From Nonomuraea wenchangensis (GTDB lineage Bacteria; Actinomycetota; Actinomycetes; Streptosporangiales; Streptosporangiaceae), in contig NZ_FOHX01000022.1 in assembly GCF_900111685.1 (NCBI RefSeq), positions 1 to 64,000 on the forward strand: DNA of 64,000 bases, written 5' to 3'. Positions 60,642 to 64,000 of the stretch are shown in pieces; the stretch's first letter is position 1, and each line of letters starts with the position of its first letter. Both the position numbers and the translations under genes were made by a program. Under the pieces are notes generated by a model that saw only the letters and a program-made list of their open reading frames with translations, did not search any database and was not told the origin of the DNA.

Positions 60642-62405
60642 ATGCGACCTGCCTCACCGGCCTCCGACGACCTCACCCCCCGCGGGCGCAGCCGCCGTTC
60701 CCTGCTCATCGCGGGCGGGATCGTGGTCACCGGCGCGGCCCTCGGCCAGAACCCGGCCTACGCCGACGCCGACTACGACGTGGTGGTGGTCGGCTCGGGA
60801 GCCGCCGGGATGACCGCGGCCCTGACCGCCGCCAAGCGCGGGCTGAGCACGGTCGTGCTGGAGAAGGCGCCGACGTTCGGCGGGTCGGCGGCCCGGTCGG
60901 GGGCGGGCATCTGGATCCCGTGCAACGAGGTGATCCTCGCCGCCGGCGTGCCGGACACCCCGGCCAAGGCCGCCGCCTACCTCGCCCGCGTGGTGGGCGA
61001 CACCGTCCCGGCGGCGCGGCAGCAGGCGTTCCTCGCCGCGGGACCGGAGATGATCTCCTTCGTGATGCGCAACAGCCCGCTGCGCTTCCGATTCATGGAC
61101 GGCTACTCCGACTACTATCCGGAGTTCCCCGGCGGCATGCCGGGCGGGCGTTCCATCGAGCCCGACCAGTTCGACGGCAACCTCCTCGGGCCGGAGCTGG
61201 CCCGGCTCAACCCGCCGTACATCCCGACCCCGGCGGGCATGGTCGTCTTCAGCGCCGACTACAAGTGGCTGACGCTCGCCCTGGTCAACCCGCAAGGAGC
61301 GGCGGTGTCGGCCGCGTGCCTGCTGCGCGGCACCCAGGCCGCGCTGCGCGGCGAGAAGCCGCTCACCATGGGCCAGGCGCTGGCCGGGGGACTGCGGGCC
61401 GGGCTGCTGGCGGCCGGCGTCCCCGTGTGGCTCAACACCCCGCTGCTCGACCTGCACGTCGAGAACGGCCGCGTCGCGGGCGTGGTCACCTCGGCCGGGC
61501 TGGTCAGGGCCAGGCGCGGGGTGATCGTCGGTTCGGGCGGGTTCGAGCACAGCGCCGCCATGCGCGCCGAGTTCCAGCGCCAGCCCATCGGGACGAGCTG
61601 GACCGTCGGCGCCAAGGAGAACACCGGCGACGGCATCGAGGCCGGTGAACGGGCCGGGGCCGCCCTGGACCTGATGGACGACGCCTGGTGGGGGCCGGTC
61701 ATCCCGCTGCCCGACGAGCCGTACTTCTGCCTGGCCGAACGTACGCTGCCGGGCTGCGTCATCGTCAACGGCAGCGGCCGCCGCTTCGTCAACGAGGCCG
61801 CCCCCTACAGCGACGTCGTGCACGTCATGTACGACCGCAACACCGCGTCCGACCCGCACATCCCCGCCTGGCTGATCATCGACCAGCAGTACCGCAACAA
61901 GTACCTGTTCAAGGACCTCGCCCCGCTGCTGCCCTTCCCCGACTCCTGGTACGACAGCGGCGCCCTGTTCAGAGCCCCGACGATCGAGCAGCTCGCCCGG
62001 AAGATCGGCGTGCCCGAGGCGGCCCTGCGCGCCACGGTCACCCGCTTCAACGGGTTCGCCCTGACCGGACGCGACCCCGACTTCCACCGCGGCGACAGCG
62101 CCTACGACCACTACTACGCCGACCCGTACGTGCGGCCCAACCCGTGCCTGGCGCCGCTCTGGCTGCCGCCCTTCTACGCCTTCAAGATCGTCCCCGGTGA
62201 CCTGGGCACGAAGGGCGGCCTGCGCACCGACGCCCGCGCCCGCGCCCTGCGGGCGGACGGCTCGGTGATCCCCGGCCTGTACGCGGCCGGCAACGCCAGC
62301 GGCGCGGTCATGGGCCACAGCTACGCCGGCTCCGGCTCGACGATCGGCCCGGCCATGACGTTCGGCTACATCGCCGCCAACGACCTCGCCGCGACGCGAC
62401 CGTAA
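60642..62405 (+). CDS. Tat-exported FAD-dependent oxidoreductase (fumarate reductase/ketosteroid dehydrogenase-like)
   Basis: This 587-residue flavoprotein has a twin-arginine signal (GRSRRSLLIAGGIVVTGAAL, cleavage near AYADA). The FAD motif is VVVVGSGAAGMTAALTAAKRG with GGSAARSGAGIWIP, and the C-terminal FAD segment is GLYAAGNASGAVMGHSYAGS. The layout resembles 3-ketosteroid-1-dehydrogenase and related FAD-binding-2 enzymes. ATG 60642 has GGAAGGGAT upstream and is favoured over ATG 60585. Export of this flavoprotein class is uncommon and suggests an extracytoplasmic reaction. Confidence 0.9.
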   Translation: MRPASPASDDLTPRGRSRRSLLIAGGIVVTGAALGQNPAYADADYDVVVVGSGAAGMTAALTAAKRGLSTVVLEKAPTFGGSAARSGAGIWIPCNEVILAAGVPDTPAKAAAYLARVVGDTVPAARQQAFLAAGPEMISFVMRNSPLRFRFMDGYSDYYPEFPGGMPGGRSIEPDQFDGNLLGPELARLNPPYIPTPAGMVVFSADYKWLTLALVNPQGAAVSAACLLRGTQAALRGEKPLTMGQALAGGLRAGLLAAGVPVWLNTPLLDLHVENGRVAGVVTSAGLVRARRGVIVGSGGFEHSAAMRAEFQRQPIGTSWTVGAKENTGDGIEAGERAGAALDLMDDAWWGPVIPLPDEPYFCLAERTLPGCVIVNGSGRRFVNEAAPYSDVVHVMYDRNTASDPHIPAWLIIDQQYRNKYLFKDLAPLLPFPDSWYDSGALFRAPTIEQLARKIGVPEAALRATVTRFNGFALTGRDPDFHRGDSAYDHYYADPYVRPNPCLAPLWLPPFYAFKIVPGDLGTKGGLRTDARARALRADGSVIPGLYAAGNASGAVMGHSYAGSGSTIGPAMTFGYIAANDLAATRP

Positions 62406-62470
62406 GATCCCCGCTGTGACGGCCCATCGCCTGTCCGCCACCGAGGTTCCCGAGACCCGCAGCCCCTTCT

Positions 62471-63534
62471 TCAGACCGCTACCGGGACGGGATCCTCCTT
62501 CAGCGTGCGCAGCGGAGAAAGCCAGAGCGTCAGTGGAGCCGCCGCGACCAGGATCGCGGCGACCAGCAGAGTGGGCTGCATGCCGATCAGCTCGGCCAGC
62601 GCCCCGGCTGCCAGCGCGCCCAGCGGCGCGGCTCCCCACGACAACCATCGACTCGTCGCGGCCAGCCGTCCCTGCATCTCCCTGGGGGTGAGGAGCTGCC
62701 GTAGGGTGCGCTGACTGATCTGCAGCACCAGCGCGCCCACCAGAAGCAGAGTCCAGCCGACGCAGACGATCACCGCGCCCGCCGGCCCTGGCGCGACGAG
62801 CGCCAGTGGCAGGTCGCCTACGACATAAACCAGCGAACTCCAGAGCACGATGCGCGTGATCCGGCACGCCGCGATCAGCTTCTGAGCCAGCACACCGCCC
62901 AGCAGCCCGCCCAGACCGCTGATCCCCAGCACCAGGCCGGACACAGATCGCCACGGCTGCTACGAAGAACGAGATCGCGTCGGCCAGCATCGCCTTGACC
63001 GCGCCGAACAGATCCACCAGAAATCCGCCGAACGGCGCCCCCACCGTGGCCGCGCCCATCATCGCGGTGCTGAGCTTCGCGTTGCCCTCGGCGAGGTTCT
63101 CCGGACCGAGCAGCGTCAACGGGTAGCTCTGGTAGACCGGGTTGAAGAAGGTCTCGCAGACGCCTGCGATCGCGGCGACCGCGTACAGCTGCCACAGCGT
63201 CAGCCCTCCGAAGATCCCCGCGACGGGTATCGACGCCATCGCCGTCCCGGCGATCAGATGCGTCGAGATCATCACCGGCCGCTTGCGCCACTGGTCCGCC
63301 AGCGCCCCGGCCGGCAGCGAAGCGAACAGCACCGGCAGCTTCCGGGCGGCGGCGACCACCCCCCATCTCGAACGGTGAAGCCCCTAGCACCACCCCAGCC
63401 ACCAGCGGCAACGCCAGCATGGTGACCTCTGCGCCCAGCAGGCTGGAACTCTGGCCACTCCACAACAGGACGAAGTCCCGGTTACCCCATAACGATCTTT
63501 TCCCCGGCATCCGAGGCACTGTAGTGACTCCCAC
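62471..63534 (-). pseudogene. major facilitator superfamily transporter, broken
   Basis: Three pieces of one MFS protein are readable on the minus strand. They are an N-terminal piece (63534-63370: RSLWGNRDFVLLWSGQSSSL to SPFEMG), a middle piece in another frame (about 63365-62950: FASLPAGALADQWRKRPVMI to AISFFVAAVAIC) and a C-terminal piece (62944-62471: GLVLGISGLGGLLGGVLAQK to the stop). The first break is one extra G in a six-G run at about 63361-63366. The second removes about 65-70 residues. Non-functional as read, unless the G-run is a sequencing error; the deletion would still cripple it. Confidence 0.75.
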
Positions 63535-63695
63535 CCGGTCTCGCAGGCGGCCTGCTCATCTCCCCGAGGCGCGTGGTCGGCATGTGGTGGGTGGCGCGTC
63601 CGACGTGAGCAAGCCCATCAAGCGTGAGCCCACCCGCATCAGCTCTCCTTCCCTTGGCGATGATCACGGCGAGGAGACGGCGAGCAGTCCGGCGC

Positions 63696-64000
63696 TCAGG
63701 ACGCGGCGTGAGCGGGGGCGTGCTGGGCGTCGCCCAGCCGGAACTGCCGGCCCTGGTAGCGCACACCACGGCGCCGTCCGGACGCCGGGTGACCGACTCG
63801 ATGCCGGCCCCGGGCAGCGTCACGCCCCACACCCCCTCGCCGAGGTCGCCGCTGAGGTCGACCAGCTTGGGCAGCACCAGCAGGGCAGCGACCCGGGCGA
63901 CCTCCAGGCAGGCGGCGGCCCGGCCGGCTTCTTCGCGGAGCTGCTCCCGTAGCCGGTCGGCCTCCACGCACCGCTGGTCGGCTCGATCGGCGGCGGTGTC
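63696..64000 (-). pseudogene. C-terminal part of an unrecognised protein with a frameshift (5' end outside window)
   Basis: Entering from the right edge, the minus strand reads EADRLREQLREEAGRAAACL, PKLVDLSGDLGEGVWGVTLP and IESVTRRPDGAVV. At about 63768 an extra T shifts the frame to RYQGRQFRLGDAQHAPAHAA and TGA at 63696. The unshifted frame instead runs Pro/Arg-rich to 63482. A coiled-coil-like start and a short beta domain are seen, but I do not recognise the family. Confidence 0.45.

Noticed and set aside
60654..63359. 901-codon minus-strand frame covering the flavoprotein gene
   Set aside because: Only its first 130 or so codons are real, as the middle piece of the broken MFS gene; the rest is antisense to the Tat-exported flavoprotein.

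Overview
This 64 kb window is very GC-rich. It has dense, often overlapping operons, GTG and TTG starts, many ECF sigma factors and TetR/MarR/PadR/AraC/LysR regulators, and RibD-type reductases. This is typical of an actinomycete chromosome. The gene families and protein flavour suggest a Streptosporangiaceae relative such as Nonomuraea or Streptosporangium, but that placement is inference. No rRNA, tRNA or CRISPR array is visible.

Layout. (1) 1-11100: an IS630-type transposase runs off the left edge and abuts a dead zinc alcohol dehydrogenase. A block of central-metabolism and respiratory genes follows: aceE, transaldolase, a slipin, DUF3040, MarR, hemerythrin and an orphan cytochrome oxidase subunit I. 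On the same strand, this block lies between a C-terminal piece (1268-1800) and an N-terminal piece (10889-11098) of what looks like one permease-like gene, as if it had been inserted into it. (2) 11100-24340: small regulator/enzyme modules, namely an ECF41 sigma with a short-chain dehydrogenase and an NDH-2-like flavoprotein, a LysR/racemase pair, a TetR/monooxygenase pair followed by an ABC exporter, DoxX, TrmO-like protein, two small secreted Cys proteins, and an acetyltransferase/TetR operon. Several have clear palindromic operators. (3) 24360-33290: a PadR-controlled MacB-like ABC system, a SigG-like sigma factor, two RibD-fold reductases, an AraC regulator, two less GC-rich orphan genes and a Tn3-family transposase remnant.

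(4) 33440-42720: the most unusual part. A tightly coupled minus-strand operon encodes complex-I membrane subunits NuoA, H, J, K, L, M and N. It has no NADH module (E, F, G) and no canonical B, C, D or I. In place of the peripheral arm is one 432-residue protein that looks like a degenerate NuoB-NuoD fusion lacking the iron-sulfur cysteines. A sensory-rhodopsin-transducer-like gene sits 14 bp upstream of nuoA.

(5) 42800-51130: an IS1182 remnant, a truncated TetR, a quinone oxidoreductase/TetR divergon, a winged-helix regulator with a membrane partner, an ECF sigma/CU044_5270 pair, and a TetR/FAD-monooxygenase pair. (6) 51000-64000: a giant CtpI-like P-type ATPase flanked by a 156-residue membrane protein and a 41-codon amphipathic peptide gene; a saccharopine-dehydrogenase-like enzyme divergent from AraC; a serine recombinase fused head-on to a truncated zinc-ribbon gene; an acyltransferase; a Tat-exported flavoprotein; a broken MFS gene; and a frameshifted gene leaving the window.

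At least eleven gene remnants are scattered through the window, so it is a region of high turnover. All functional calls come from reading motifs and recalled family patterns; no database search was run.
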